From Pleurodeles waltl (taxonomy: Eukaryota; Chordata; Amphibia; Caudata; Salamandridae), in assembly GCF_031143425.1 (NCBI RefSeq), contig NC_090444.1, positions 1,535,730,782 to 1,535,794,781 of the forward strand: a stretch of DNA of 64,000 bases, given 5' to 3'. The notes beneath the pieces were generated by a model that made no database searches, was not told the DNA's origin, and worked only from the letters and a program-made list of their open reading frames with translations. A program made the position numbers and the translations under genes. Positions 12,030 through 21,357 of the stretch are shown here, piece by piece; positions within the stretch are counted from its first letter, which is position 1; the number at the start of each line of letters is the position of its first letter.

Positions 12030-12640
12030 CTCTAGCCGGCTTGCCTCAACCGCGACCTGGCCTGATTTGCTGGTTCGTCCCGGTAAAGAAAATCTCTGAA
12101 AAAGAGACTAAGTCCGAAGGTAAAAAGTTGACCGGGACCTCCCAGCCAGCGTATCCGAGGAGGGCTCCAGGGACGTCGGATCAAGATCCAGGTTTACCCC
12201 GGTCGAAGGATTTTCACCTAAAAAAAAGGACTAAGTCAGAGGGAAAAATCTCCACCGAGGATTCCAGCATCGCGTATCCGGAGAAGGGCTCCAGGAGGTC
12301 GGATTGGACTGGCAGGTTCATCCCGCAGAAGAAAATCTTCGAAAAAAAGACTAAGGGGGTTATTCTAACTTTGGAGGAGGTGTTAATCCGTCCCAAAAGT
12401 GACGGAAAAGTGACGGATTTACCACCAGCCGTATTACGAGTCCATTATATCCTATGGAACTCGTAATACGGCTGGTGGTATATCCGTCACTTTACCGTCA
12501 CTTTTGGGACGGATTAACACTCCTCCAAAGTTAGAATAACCCCCAAAGTGTGAAGGTAAACTTTTAACCGAGGCCTCCCGCGGCCTGTAGCCGAGCAGGG
12601 CTCCATCGCGGTCGGCCTTAAACTTTGACTTTGCCCCGGT
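12030..12640 (+). repeat. CpG-rich ~125-bp tandem core of family R copy
   Basis: About three diverged units repeat the order GACTAAG, AAGGTAAA or AGGGAAAA, a (GG)CCTCCC or ATTCCAGC block, GTATCCG.GAGG and GGGCTCCAG followed by GGTCGG. Unit starts lie near 12,108, 12,228 and 12,350. The palindromic MITE at 12,355 sits inside the third unit. Other family R copies have a different CpG-rich tandem motif in the same place. Confidence 0.65.
12355..12544. mobile_element. 190-bp palindromic Harbinger-like MITE
   Basis: Almost the whole element is one inverted repeat. It starts GGGGGTTATTCTAACTTTGG and ends with the reverse complement; the arms keep pairing inward through GTCCCAAAAGTGACGG and CCAGCCGTATTACGAG to a small loop near 12,450. 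Flanks are TAA on the left (12,352-12,354) and AAA on the right (12,545-12,547), a 3-bp target duplication with one mismatch. Joining the flanks without the insert restores the family R unit spacing (GACTAA then GTGTGAAGG), which supports insertion. It carries no gene; terminal sequence and 3-bp duplication point to Harbinger-type mobilisation. Confidence 0.85.
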
Positions 12641-12867
12641 CGAGGTGCAACCAGATGACCCGATTGGCGCTTTTTGTTTCTAGGCGCTAAAAAAAAAAAA
12701 TCTTTAAAAATTCATATCTCCGGTTCCCCTTATCCGATTTTATTAGTTTTGGTGTCATTTTAAAGATAAAAATATAATCTATTTTTATAAATTGGTTTGG
12801 GATTTTTAAACTGTTTCCTGTGTTTTATTTAATTACTGTTTTGTGATATTTGAATGCTTTACACTCT

Positions 12868-12891
12868 GGGGGTGATTCTGACATCGGCGGT
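12868..12891 (+). repeat. Harbinger left terminal inverted repeat
   Basis: The 24 terminal bases pair with the right end with four mismatches. The outer 15 differ from the right end by one base. Immediately inside, CGGCGGTAA and TTACCGCCG form a 9-bp stem. Confidence 0.9.
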
Positions 12892-13165
12892 AAAATGCCC
12901 TTACCGCCGGTCATAAGACCGCCATAACACCGCCGCGGCCGCGGTCAACCGCCACGGTCATTCTGACCCACAACGGCCAAACCTCCAAAAATCCGTCCTC
13001 CACTGCAGCCCGCCACATCGGCGGGCAGCGATAAACTGGAGATGACCAAACCTCCACCGTCACGCCAACAGAAATACGCCCATGCCATTACGACCCGCGA
13101 ATCCACACGGCGGTCATTCAAACGCGGTATTCCATTGGCGGTACACACCGCCGCGGTCAGAATAC
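12885..13165 (+). promoter_or_regulatory. Left subterminal GGCGGT/ACCGCC cluster
   Basis: This stretch is packed with ACCGCC and GGCGGT words in both orientations, for example around 12,886, 12,901, 12,929, 12,949, 13,113 and 13,137, and contains a second TTCTGAC/GTCAGAAT-like terminal motif near 12,960 and 13,155. Harbinger Myb-like proteins are known to bind subterminal sites and bring the transposase to the ends. Binding of these proteins to this motif is inferred, not shown. Confidence 0.5.
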
Positions 13166-13455
13166 ACACACATCACCAAAACACAGCCACATTGGACAAT
13201 TTGAAATACACACACCTGATACACATACACACACCACTCACACACAATCAACCAACTATAAAACACACACCCACATCACCCACAAACCTCTGCGACCATA
13301 ATTACTGAGAGAAGGAGAGAGAGACACAGCAGACAATCCATAGCAAGACACACTGAGGCACACTACACCATCACACACACCACATAGTAGCACAAAGCAT
13401 CACTCACCAACACACTCCTCATCACATACACCACCCCACACCTCACCCACATCAC
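13165..13455 (+). repeat. CA-rich tract upstream of Myb-like gene 1
   Basis: Sequence dominated by ACACAC, CACTCAC and ACATCACC words runs up to the start codon at 13,459. It probably holds the promoter and 5' untranslated region of the first Myb-like gene; no TATA box stands out. Confidence 0.55.
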
Positions 13456-13458
13456 CCC

Positions 13459-14966
13459 ATGGCACCCCAAAGGCACCCACGCTTTTCGGACCAAGAACTC
13501 CGGGTCATGGTGGAGGAAATCCTAAGAGTGGAACCCCAGCTCTTCGGCTCGCAGGTGCAGCACACCAGTATAGCCAGGAAGGCGGAGCTATGGCAGCGGA
13601 TCGTGGACAGGGTCAACGCGGTGGGACAGCATCCCAGGAATAGGGAGGACATCCGCAAAAGATGGAACGATCTACGGGGGAAGGTCCGATCGATGGTCTC
13701 CAGGCACAACATTGCGGTCCAGAAGACTGGCGGCGGACCCCCACCCACCCCTCCCGAATTTACATCGTGGGAGCAAGAGGTCTTGACCATCCTGCATCCT
13801 CAGTGCCTCGCTGGAGTAGCCGGAGGAATGGACTCTGGTAAGTCCCATCTCAACTACTATATCCCCCCCACCCCACCAGCATGCCAACCCACACCCCCAC
13901 CCTCACCCCCAACCCCCCAGCACATATCCTCCCTGACAATGTCTCACCAGCACAACCCACCCATCCCAACACCAACTCCTGCATGCCAACACAAATCATG
14001 GGCACCCATCACCTATGCATGACCACTGCACTAACCCCTCCCCCCCACTAAATACCCTCACAACACCTCCCTCAAGGGAATGCCTGCACTGGGGAACAAG
14101 GGCACCCATAACACGCACGCTATTGCACACACAGAAACAATAACCAAACTCTCTTACCCCATGCAGGACCCGAACGACAACACACCAGCCAGGAGGGTCC
14201 AGAAGTGTCCATCCCACCACCGGAACAGGCCCACACTGAGGATAGCAGCTCTGTCGACAGTGAACCTGATGACCAGCCCGGACCATCGGGGACCTCTGGG
14301 CAGTCGGTTCCCCTCAGGCAGCCACAGGCCACACCAGACCCGACCCCCTCTGCCGACACCAGCACAGCTCCCACCCAGCGGGCCCATGCCTCTGTCTCTA
14401 GGACAGCTCAATCAGCGGTGTGTCTGCCACTACAGGGCACCCAGGCTAACCCAACACCCCAACAACAACAGGGACCTGGGGGCAGTGGGAGCGGGCACAC
14501 CGGCCAGGGGACAGAGGCCGGGGGAAACCGGGCAGCTCGGAGGGCTGCTGTGCGACAGGGGGGGGAGGAGAGGCCCAGGGAACCCACTCTCCAAGAGGCC
14601 CTCACCACCATCATGGGGGCATACCACCACTCCCAAGAAACGATGGCGACGGTACTGGCCAGGTTCACTGAGATCCAGGCACAGCAGGAAGAACGCTACA
14701 TGGGGTTCAGGGAGGAGCTGAGAATCATCGGGACCGCAATGGGGACCATCGTCCTGGCCCTCCACAGGATAGAGGACGCGTTGCGGGACCATGGTGCACC
14801 ACACAGGGCCCCTGTCACTAGGCCGGACCAGGAACAGCCTACCACCTCCGCCGGCGCTAGTGGACAGGAGGTCCCAACACCTCGACAGCCCCCCAGAACC
14901 CCACCTCCTGCTGAAGAACAACCACCCCGTAAGAGGAGCCTGAGACCAAAGAAAAAGACAGAGTAG
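13459..14966 (+). CDS. Harbinger Myb/SANT-like DNA-binding protein 1 (two exons, 392 aa)
   Basis: Exon 1 is 13459-13837 and exon 2 is 14167-14966. The donor CTG|GTAAGT and acceptor CCCCATGCAG|GA give a phase-1 junction that keeps the frame open to TAG; without splicing exon 1 runs into intron and stops at 14,022. Residues 7-90 form a Myb/SANT-like domain: FSDQELRVMVEEIL, then LWQRIVDRVNAV and REDIRKRWNDLRGKV, with the two spaced tryptophans of the family. The middle is Pro/Gln/Ser rich; about residues 265-325 are helical (RFTEIQAQQEERYMGF..) and could mediate contact with transposase. The C-terminus PRKRSLRPKKKTE is a nuclear localisation signal. Harbinger Myb-like proteins bind transposon ends and help transposase enter the nucleus. 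The start ATG has a good context (CCCCATGG). The gene converges on the transposase gene. Confidence 0.88.
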
Positions 14967-15179
14967 GATGTCAAGACCCCCGCCAGCAGGACATACCCCC
15001 TGAACTCTTCCCACTGTCCCACATTGCCACCCTGTCCAACCATGAACTGCCTATGCTCCATCCTTCCACAGGCAAAAGAACAATGCACCTGTGAGACTGA
15101 GAACTGGACTCTGCCATGGATATTCCTCCACCCCCACCCATCACCCTTAGAATCACATGTACCGATATCTAGCACTGTA

Positions 15180-15185
15180 AATAAA
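15180..15185 (+). terminator. Poly(A) signal of Myb-like gene 1
   Basis: AATAAA lies 214 bp after the stop codon of Myb-like gene 1, before the convergent transposase gene ends at 15,474. It is a likely polyadenylation site. Confidence 0.55.
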
Positions 15186-15473
15186 TCACATTTTGAACAC
15201 TAATCTGTTTTGAGTCATGCTGTCTTATTAACAAATGTATTACATATTACTGTTCCATTTCAGTTCTGTCAATTAGTCATGACAACATACCAATGTAAAT
15301 ACGCTGTATTTCGTGGGCGAACCAAGCAGAAGTCAGGTACTGAGTCAGACAGCACTGAGAAGGGAAGGGAAAGGCAAAAATTACTGAAAAACATCTGTGG
15401 GGAACTACAGAAAGTACAGATGCAGGAGGCTAGAAGCAATTGGGAAATGGCGTGGGTGAGTCTTACCTGGGTG

Positions 15474-16487
15474 TCACTGGAAATACTGTTGTATCACTCT
15501 ATCCCTATTGTCTGTGTCGTCCTCTGAGTCTTCCTCGTCTTCACTCTCCACAGGCTCCACGGCTTCTACAACACCACCATCTGGACCATCCTCCTGCAGG
15601 AAAGGCACCTGGCGTCGCAAAGCCAGGTTGTGAAGCATACAGCAGGCCACGATGATATGGCACACCTTCTTTGGTGAGTACATTAGGGATCCACCAGTCA
15701 TATGCAGGCACCTAAACCTGGCCTTCAGGAGTCCAAAGGTTCGCTCAATCACCCTCCTAGTACACCCATGGGCCTCATTGTAGCGTTCCTCTGCCCTTGT
15801 CCGGGGATTCCTTACTGGGGTCAGTAGCCACGGCAGGTTGGGGTAACCAGAGTCACCTATTAGCCACACACGTTGTCTCTGTAGCTGCTCCATCACATAG
15901 GGGATGCTGCTATTTCGCATAACATACGCGTCATGCACTGACCCTGGGAACTTGGCATTTACATGGGAGATGTACTGGTCAGCCAAACAGACCACCTGGA
16001 CATTCATCGAATGATAATTTTTTCTGTTTCGGTACACCTGCTCATCGTCTTTTGGGGGTACCAAAGCCACATGGGTCCCATCAATGGCACCAATGATGTT
16101 GGGGATATGTCCAAGGGCATAGAAATCACCCTTCACTGTAGGCAAGTCACCCTCCTCGGGGAAAATGATGTAGCTCCGCATGAGTTTCATCAGGGCAGAC
16201 AACACTCTGCTCAAAATCTTAGAAAACATAGGCTGAGACATTCCAGATGACATGGCCACTGTGGTCTGGAATGACCCACTGGCCAAAAAATGGAGGACTG
16301 ACAAAACCTGCACCAGAGGGGGAATCCCTGTGGGTTGGCGGATGGGGGACATCAGGGCTGGCTCCAGCTGGGCACACATTTCATGGATAGTGGCACGGTC
16401 AAGTCTGTATCGAAGTATTATATGGCGTTCTTCCATTGTCGACAGGTCCACCAGCGGTCGGTACACGCGAGGATTCCTCCTTCTCAT
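15474..16487 (-). CDS. PIF/Harbinger DDE transposase (HARBI1-like, 337 aa)
   Basis: The protein is a HARBI1/DDE_Tnp_4-type nuclease that cuts and joins the transposon ends. In the 337-aa product starting at ATG 16487, the catalytic residues are visible: D136 in GAIDGTH, D212 in GDSGY and E248 in RVIERTFGLLKARF. N-terminal residues 60-100 (VLHFLASGSFQ...GMSQPMFSKILSRVL) form the usual helix-turn-helix. The C-terminus is acidic (ESEDEEDSEDD). The open frame extends 19 codons upstream without an ATG; a TTCCTAG acceptor-like site lies just before it on the minus strand, so an upstream 5' exon is possible. Length fits the family (about 340-350 aa). No stop or shift was found, so the enzyme looks intact. 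It diverges from Myb-like gene 2 and converges with Myb-like gene 1. Confidence 0.93.
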   Translation of the reverse strand: MRRRNPRVYRPLVDLSTMEERHIILRYRLDRATIHEMCAQLEPALMSPIRQPTGIPPLVQVLSVLHFLASGSFQTTVAMSSGMSQPMFSKILSRVLSALMKLMRSYIIFPEEGDLPTVKGDFYALGHIPNIIGAIDGTHVALVPPKDDEQVYRNRKNYHSMNVQVVCLADQYISHVNAKFPGSVHDAYVMRNSSIPYVMEQLQRQRVWLIGDSGYPNLPWLLTPVRNPRTRAEERYNEAHGCTRRVIERTFGLLKARFRCLHMTGGSLMYSPKKVCHIIVACCMLHNLALRRQVPFLQEDGPDGGVVEAVEPVESEDEEDSEDDTDNRDRVIQQYFQ

Positions 16488-16972
16488 CGCAAGTCCCAGC
16501 GGACGGTGCCTAGGAAGGACAACATGGAGCACAGAGTCAGCCAAACCACAGGTACGTACAGACAGCTTGCACAGTTAAGGAATGGCAATGGGTTGAAAGG
16601 CGTGTATGTGTGGCAATGCAAGGCCTAGGCCTGTGTGTCGCAGTCAAAATTAAGCCATGTGGGCCCTTGAAATGGCGGCTGCCTGACCTGTGAAGTGGGA
16701 CAATGGGATGTGAGGTCAATGCGCTGGCGGGGCACACCGTGGCGGTAGGCGGTCGCAGACCGCGGCGCAAAGCCGCATTGGTTAACATTGAAGCCTATGG
16801 GTTTCAGGAGCCAATAACGAAGTGCGCCGGCGGTCGCGGTACGCACCGCCGCGGTACGCACCGCCGCGGACGTGACCGCCATTTTCTATCTGCTTAATCA
16901 CTCGAGACCTGATCATCCACAGGAGAGGACCTATACTGCAAGTGCTGCTGTGACCTCGGTCTGGAAGATACA
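16488..16972. promoter_or_regulatory. Divergent promoter region between transposase and Myb-like gene 2
   Basis: The 485 bp between the two start codons must carry the start regions of both genes. From 16,725 to 16,885 it is CpG rich and holds many GGCGGT/ACCGCC words, including a near-direct repeat of GGTACGCACCGCCGCGG at about 16,837-16,870. The same motif clusters at both transposon ends. Auto-regulation by the Myb-like proteins is a plausible inference. Confidence 0.5.
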
Positions 16973-18573
16973 ATGGCTGCTGCGACTGGGGAAAGGGCCC
17001 CTGCCTTCACGTCTGAAGAGTTGGAGAAGCTCGTGGATGGGGTCCTCCCCCAGTATGCGCTACTCTACGGTCCTCCAGACCAACAAGTGAGTACACCGGG
17101 TGCACATGGAATGGGCTATGCCTGTGTGGATTGGGGTGGGTGTAAGTTGGTGGGGTGGGGGGCGAATGAGGAGTGCAACGCCCGACAGATGAGAGCATGA
17201 GCCATATGGCAAAGTGGGTGGGGGGGGGCCAATTACATCTAACATGCAGGTCATTGATGATTTCCTCCTTTCCACCCTGTACATGTCTAATAGGTCAGCG
17301 CCCATCAGAAGATCGACATTTGGCGTGCCATCGCCAAGGAAGTCCGGACCTTGGGGGTCCACAACAGACGGGGCACCCACTGCCGCAAGAGGTGGGAGGA
17401 CATCCGCCGTGGAACAAAGAAGACCGCAGAAACACTGCTGGGGATGGCCTCCCAACCTAGGAGGGGTGCCAGTCGCACCATGACCCCCCTGATGTCCCGG
17501 ATCCTGGCGGTGGCCTACCCTGAATTGGATGGGCGCTTTAAGACATCACAGCAGACACAAGGGGGTGAGTATCAGCACATTCTCCTATCTTTCTGCGCAG
17601 TGGAGGCGTCTGGGTGGGGGAGGAGGGCTGTGGGTGACATTAGGCCAGGGCGCTTTCTGTAGTGTAGTCCTCTCCCTTAGGCATGGCCCTGTGCCCCCGG
17701 CCCCCACCTCGGTAGGGTGACAAGTACAGCCATTGAAGGTCCAGCATCTCCCATGTGCGCGTTTGACGTCTCTTGGCCTGTTGTCTTAGTCAGTAGTACT
17801 GAGTAGTGTACCCCGAATGCGCGGCTTAGTGCATTAGGCACCTGTGTCTGTCCTCTCCGCCAACGGTGTTGACATTGCATGCACTCAACCTGGTCTTCTT
17901 TTTTCTCCCCCCACCCTTTCTCTTCATCTTCTTGTGCATGTGTGCATTAGCATCATCAGGCGGAGGAGATATGGCATCGGAGCACGAGGGAGCTGCAGGA
18001 CACAAGGCCCCGGTGGGCCCAGGAATAGACACCGAGGGCACCAGTGATCCGGAGGGCGAGGGGAGCACCACGACGGGGACCGCTGGTGAGAGCAGCGAAA
18101 GCGACACGTCCTCGGATGGGAGCTCCCTAGGGGTGGCGGCAACATCCGTGCCCCCCGCCTCTACAGGTACAGCCGCCACCCAGCACACCAGCCCCGCCCT
18201 CCCAGCAGCCCCTCAGTCTTCGCTCCGTGCCGGTTCGCCCAGGAAGGCGCGCGTCTCCTTCGCCCCAGGCACCTCAGCCCCTGCCCCTGTTGCCCCTGCT
18301 GCCCTCAGTGCGGAGCTCATTGACCTGGTAAGGACGCTCATTGTTGGGCAGACGACCCTTTTGAATGCCATCCAGGGTGTGCAAAGGGAGGTGCAACAGA
18401 GCAATGCGTACCTGGAGGGCATTCATTTGGGTCAGGCTGCCCATCAACGAGCGTTCACTGCTCTGGCCTCAGCACTGACGGCAGCCATTGTCCCTGTTTC
18501 CAGCCTCCCTCTTCTGACTGCCTCCAGCCTGTCTCTGTCTCCTGTTCCTCAGCCTATCCCATCCACACCATAA
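16973..18573 (+). CDS. Harbinger Myb/SANT-like protein 2 (three exons, 335 aa to first stop)
   Basis: Exons are 16973-17086, 17294-17564 and 17951-18573, joined through CAA|GTGAGT...TCTAATAG|GT and GGG|GTGAGT...GTGCATTAG|CA; phases 0 and 1 fit and the frame stays open. An in-phase acceptor nine bases later in exon 3 is also possible. Exons 1-2 encode a second Myb/SANT-like domain: FTSEELEKLVDGVLPQY, IWRAIAKEVRTLGV and CRKRWEDIRRGTKK. Exon 3 is Ser/Thr/Ala/Pro rich with a helical stretch (ELIDLVRTLIVGQTTLLNAI) similar in style to protein 1. A TAA at 18571-18573 ends this product, but the same frame stays open for a further 330 codons, so the copy is probably truncated by one nonsense mutation. 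Function, by family, is DNA binding at transposon sequences; the need for two such proteins is unexplained. Confidence 0.82.
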
Positions 18574-19508
18574 GACCAGCCTGCACACACCTCAACACCC
18601 AAGAGCAGCTCATCCAAACACAAGCACCACAGATCCCGCAAACACTCACCCGAGCAACACCCAGATGCAGACATGCCAACAGCCACTGCCACCCCTGTGT
18701 CCCCCTCCTCCTCGTCTCCCTCCTCCCTCCCTGTGACGTCTACACTCACACCTGCATGCACCCCAACATCAGCCAGTGCTTCCATCACCACCTCACCCTC
18801 CAGTACAGTCCACACTCGTGCAGTCACCACCCCCACTGCCATGTACACGTCCCCTGTGTCCTCTCCCACTGTGTCTGTCACCCCCTCTTCCAAGACACAC
18901 AAACGCAGGCAGCCACCCACCCAACAGCCATCCACCTCACGACAGCCTACAGCACCAGCACCTTCACCCAATGACAGCACACCTGACTCTCCTACAACCA
19001 CATCCTCTACCTCCACTTCCATCTCCACTTCTCCTACCCTTTACCTTGGCCCCAAAAAACTTTTCCTGGCTAACCTTAACCTCTTTCCCCCCGATGACCT
19101 CCCCCATCCATCTTCAAAGAGTCCCAAGAGCACCGCAGCCACCACCAGCCCAGCTTCGGGTTTCACTGTTGTGCCTGGGTTCTGGAGCCCACCCTTTGCC
19201 AGCAGTGACACATCGATCAGCAGCAAGGACACGTCCAGCCCCCCCCCGGCAAGAGGACCCGCAAAAACAAGGACCGCCGTGCGAGGACCGACAGGGCTGC
19301 CCCCAAGGAGCAATGTGCGGCCACTTCACCACCCACACCATCTGGGGGAGGCAAGGGCCCGAGAGCCCCATCAAAGGAGCGGAAGGGCAGCAGGAGCGCG
19401 GAGAAGGTGGACCCCACATGCCACATCCCAGCTGGGAAGGAGGACACTAAGGAGGCCAGGAGTCCGTCCCCGAAGGGTCCAGATACGTCACGGTCCGAGG
19501 GCGACTGA
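18574..19508 (+). pseudogene. Probable former C-terminal coding region of Myb-like protein 2
   Basis: Downstream of the TAA the exon 3 frame continues open with a basic KHKHHRSRKH segment, a long Ser/Thr/Pro-rich stretch and a KTHKRRQ segment. At a run of nine C (19239-19247) the apparent coding frame changes: the exon 3 frame becomes arginine-rich nonsense-like, while the neighbouring frame reads a coherent lysine/arginine-rich tail (KRTRKNKDRRARTDR) ending at TGA 19508. I infer a premature stop plus a homopolymer frameshift in a once longer protein. It could instead be an untranslated region with chance openness, because low-complexity GC-rich DNA rarely holds stops. Confidence 0.5.
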
Positions 19509-19547
19509 GCAGGGAGTCGAGGCCAGGTCTGGCTCCCTTGACCTGCT

Positions 19548-20575
19548 GGATGAGCACCGCTGAACAGGGCCCGCGGTGCAGAAGAGCACCGCTGAACAGG
19601 GCCCCGCCGTGGAGAAGAGCACCGCTGAACAGGGCCCGCGGTGCAGAAGAGCACCGCTGAACAGGGCCCCGCCGTGGAGATAGGCACCGCTGAACAGGGC
19701 CCGCCGTGGAGAAGAGCACCGCTGAACAGGGCCCGCGGTGCAGAAGAGCACCGCTGAACAGGGCCCGCCGTGGAGAAGAGCACCGCTGAACAGGGCCTGC
19801 CGTGGAGAAGAGCACCGCTGAACAGGGCCCGCGGTGCAGAAGAGCACCGCTGAACAGGGCCCGCCGTGGAGAAGAGCACCGCTGAACAGGGCCCGCCGTG
19901 GAGAAGAGCACCGCTGAACAGGGCCCACCGTGGAGAAGAGCACCGCTGAACAGGGCCCGCGGTGCAGAAGAGCACCGCTGAACAGGGCCCCGCCGTGGAG
20001 AAGAGCACCGCTGAACAGGGCCCGCCGTGGAGAAGAGCACAGCTGAACGGACCCGCGGTGCAGAAGAGCACCGCTGAACAGGGCCCCGCCGTAGAGAAGA
20101 GCACCGCTGAACAGGGCCCGCCGTGGAGAAGAGCACCGCTGAACAGGGCCCGCGGTGCAGAAGAGCACCGCTGAACAGGGCCCCGCCGTGGAGAAGAGCA
20201 CCGCTGAACAGGGCCCGCGGTGCAGAAGAGCACCGCTGAACAGGGCCCCGCCGTGGAGATAGGCACCGCTGAACAGGGCCCGCCGTGGAGAAGAGCACCG
20301 CTGAACAGGGCCCGCCGTGGAGAAGAGCACCGCTGAACAGGGCCCGCGGTGCAGAAGAGCACCGCTGAACAGGGCCCGCCGTGGAGAAGAGCACCGCTGA
20401 ACAGGGCCCGCGGTGCAGAAGAGCACCGCTGAACAGGGCCCCGCCGTGGAGAAGAGCACCGCTGAACAGGGCCCGCCGTGGAGAAGAGCACCGCTGAACA
20501 GGGCCCGCGGTGCAGAAGAGCACCGCTGAACAGGGCCCGCCGTGGAGAAGAGCACCGCTGAACAGGGCCCCGCCG
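19548..20575 (+). repeat. Minisatellite 1: ~32-bp units, about 31 copies
   Basis: Units read AGCACCGCTGAACAGGGCCC followed by GCGGTGCAGAAG or (C)GCCGTGGAGAAG, 32 bp with three C or 33 bp with four C. Units are almost identical, with the two endings mixed along the array. GCGGTGC and GCACCGC in neighbouring positions can pair. A 33-bp unit would encode an 11-residue repeat (EKSTAEQGPAV); the 32-bp units break that frame. Long open frames on both strands here arise because the unit contains few stops. Confidence 0.95.
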
Positions 20576-21296
20576 TCTCAAGCACCGCTCCGCTGGGCAC
20601 CGCCGTCTCAAGCACCGCTCCGCTGGGCCCCGCCGTCTCAAGCACCGCTCCGCTGGGCCCCGCCGTCTCAAGCACCGCTCCGCTGGGCCCTTCCTCTCAA
20701 GCACCGCTCCGCTGGGCCCCGCCGTCTCAAGCACCGCTCCGCTGGGCCCTTCCTCTCAAGCACCGCTCCGCTGGGCCCCGCCGTCTCAAGCACCGCTCCG
20801 CTGGGCACCGCCGTCTCAAGCACCGCTCCGCTGGGCCCTTCTTCTCAAGCACCGCTCCGCTGGGCCCTTCTTCTCAAGCACCGCTCCGCTGGGCCCCGCC
20901 GTCTCAAGCACCGCTCCGCTGGGCACCGCCGTCTCAAGCACCGCTCCGCTGGGCCCTTCTTCTCAAGCACCGCTCCGCTGGGCCCTTCCTCTCAAGCACC
21001 GCTCCGCTGGGCCCCGCCGTCTCAAGCACCGCTCCGCTGGGCACCGCCGTCTCAAGCACCGCTCCGCTGGGCCCTTCTTCTCAAGCACCGCTCCGCTGGG
21101 CCCTTCTTCTCAAGCACCGCTCCGCTGGGCCCTTCCTCTCAAGCACCGCTCCGCTGGGCCCTTCCTCTCAAGCACTGCTCCGCTGGGCCCCGCCGTCTCA
21201 AGCACCGCTCCGCTGGGCCCTTCTTCTCAAGCACCGCTCCGCTGGGCCCTTCCTCTCAAGCACCGCTCCGCTGGGCACCGCCGTCGCAAGCACCGT
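20576..21296 (+). repeat. Minisatellite 2: ~30-bp units, about 24 copies
   Basis: Units read CTCAAGCACCGCTCCGCTGG followed by GCCCCGCCGT, GCACCGCCGT, GCCCTTCCT or GCCCTTCTT (29 or 30 bp). It abuts minisatellite 1 and shares the GGGCCCCGCCGT and AGCACCGCT modules with it, so one array probably arose from the other. The 30-bp unit would encode GPAVSSTAPL. Confidence 0.95.
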
Positions 21297-21357
21297 TTAT
21301 GGTTCACTGTGCCCACCATGCCTCCTCCTTGACCAGTGGAGACTGTCATCCACCTGA

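Larger units (their letters stand above)
10244..12867 (+). repeat. Family R long interspersed repeat, 5' part (split by Harbinger)
   Basis: This is the left part of a >2.3 kb repeat that recurs in the window. Landmarks in order: CCCCTAACTTTTTGCC near 10,370; GTACTGCTAACC and GCCTGTGCTCTGTG near 10,440; CCCTAGTATATGGTAGGGCATGT at 10,528-10,550; a CTTACATATAAGTCACCCCTAA-like block near 10,715-10,735; then a cytosine- and purine-rich stretch ending in a CpG-rich ~125-bp tandem core. The tail after the core (TTTCTAGGCGCT, AAAAATTCATA, TTTACAC) matches the reverse complement of 57.8-58.0 kb and continues at 22,677 beyond the Harbinger element. No protein motif was seen. LTR, large SINE or DNA-element derivative are all possible; the ends TG...CA in other copies favour an LTR. 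Confidence 0.7.

Noticed and set aside
13838..14022. Continuation of Myb-like gene 1 exon 1 as an unspliced 187-codon product
   Set aside because: The region past GTAAGT at 13,838 is CA/C-rich intron-like sequence, and splicing to 14,167 gives a much longer coherent protein with a nuclear localisation signal.
14080..15014. Long overlapping frames on both strands opposite Myb-like gene 1 exon 2 (213 aa plus, 194 aa minus, 159 aa minus)
   Set aside because: They overlap the supported exon, show no domain and reflect high GC content.
18549..19028. 159-codon minus-strand frame rich in Val/Glu/Gly
   Set aside because: Antisense shadow of the Ser/Thr/Pro-rich stretch of gene 2; no domain.
19217..20734. 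505-codon minus-strand open frame (and 358- and 395-codon neighbours) rich in GPVQRCSS-type repeats
   Set aside because: It is a by-product of a stop-poor GC-rich minisatellite that is open in several frames on both strands; there is no start context, no domain and the frame follows unit length, not a gene.
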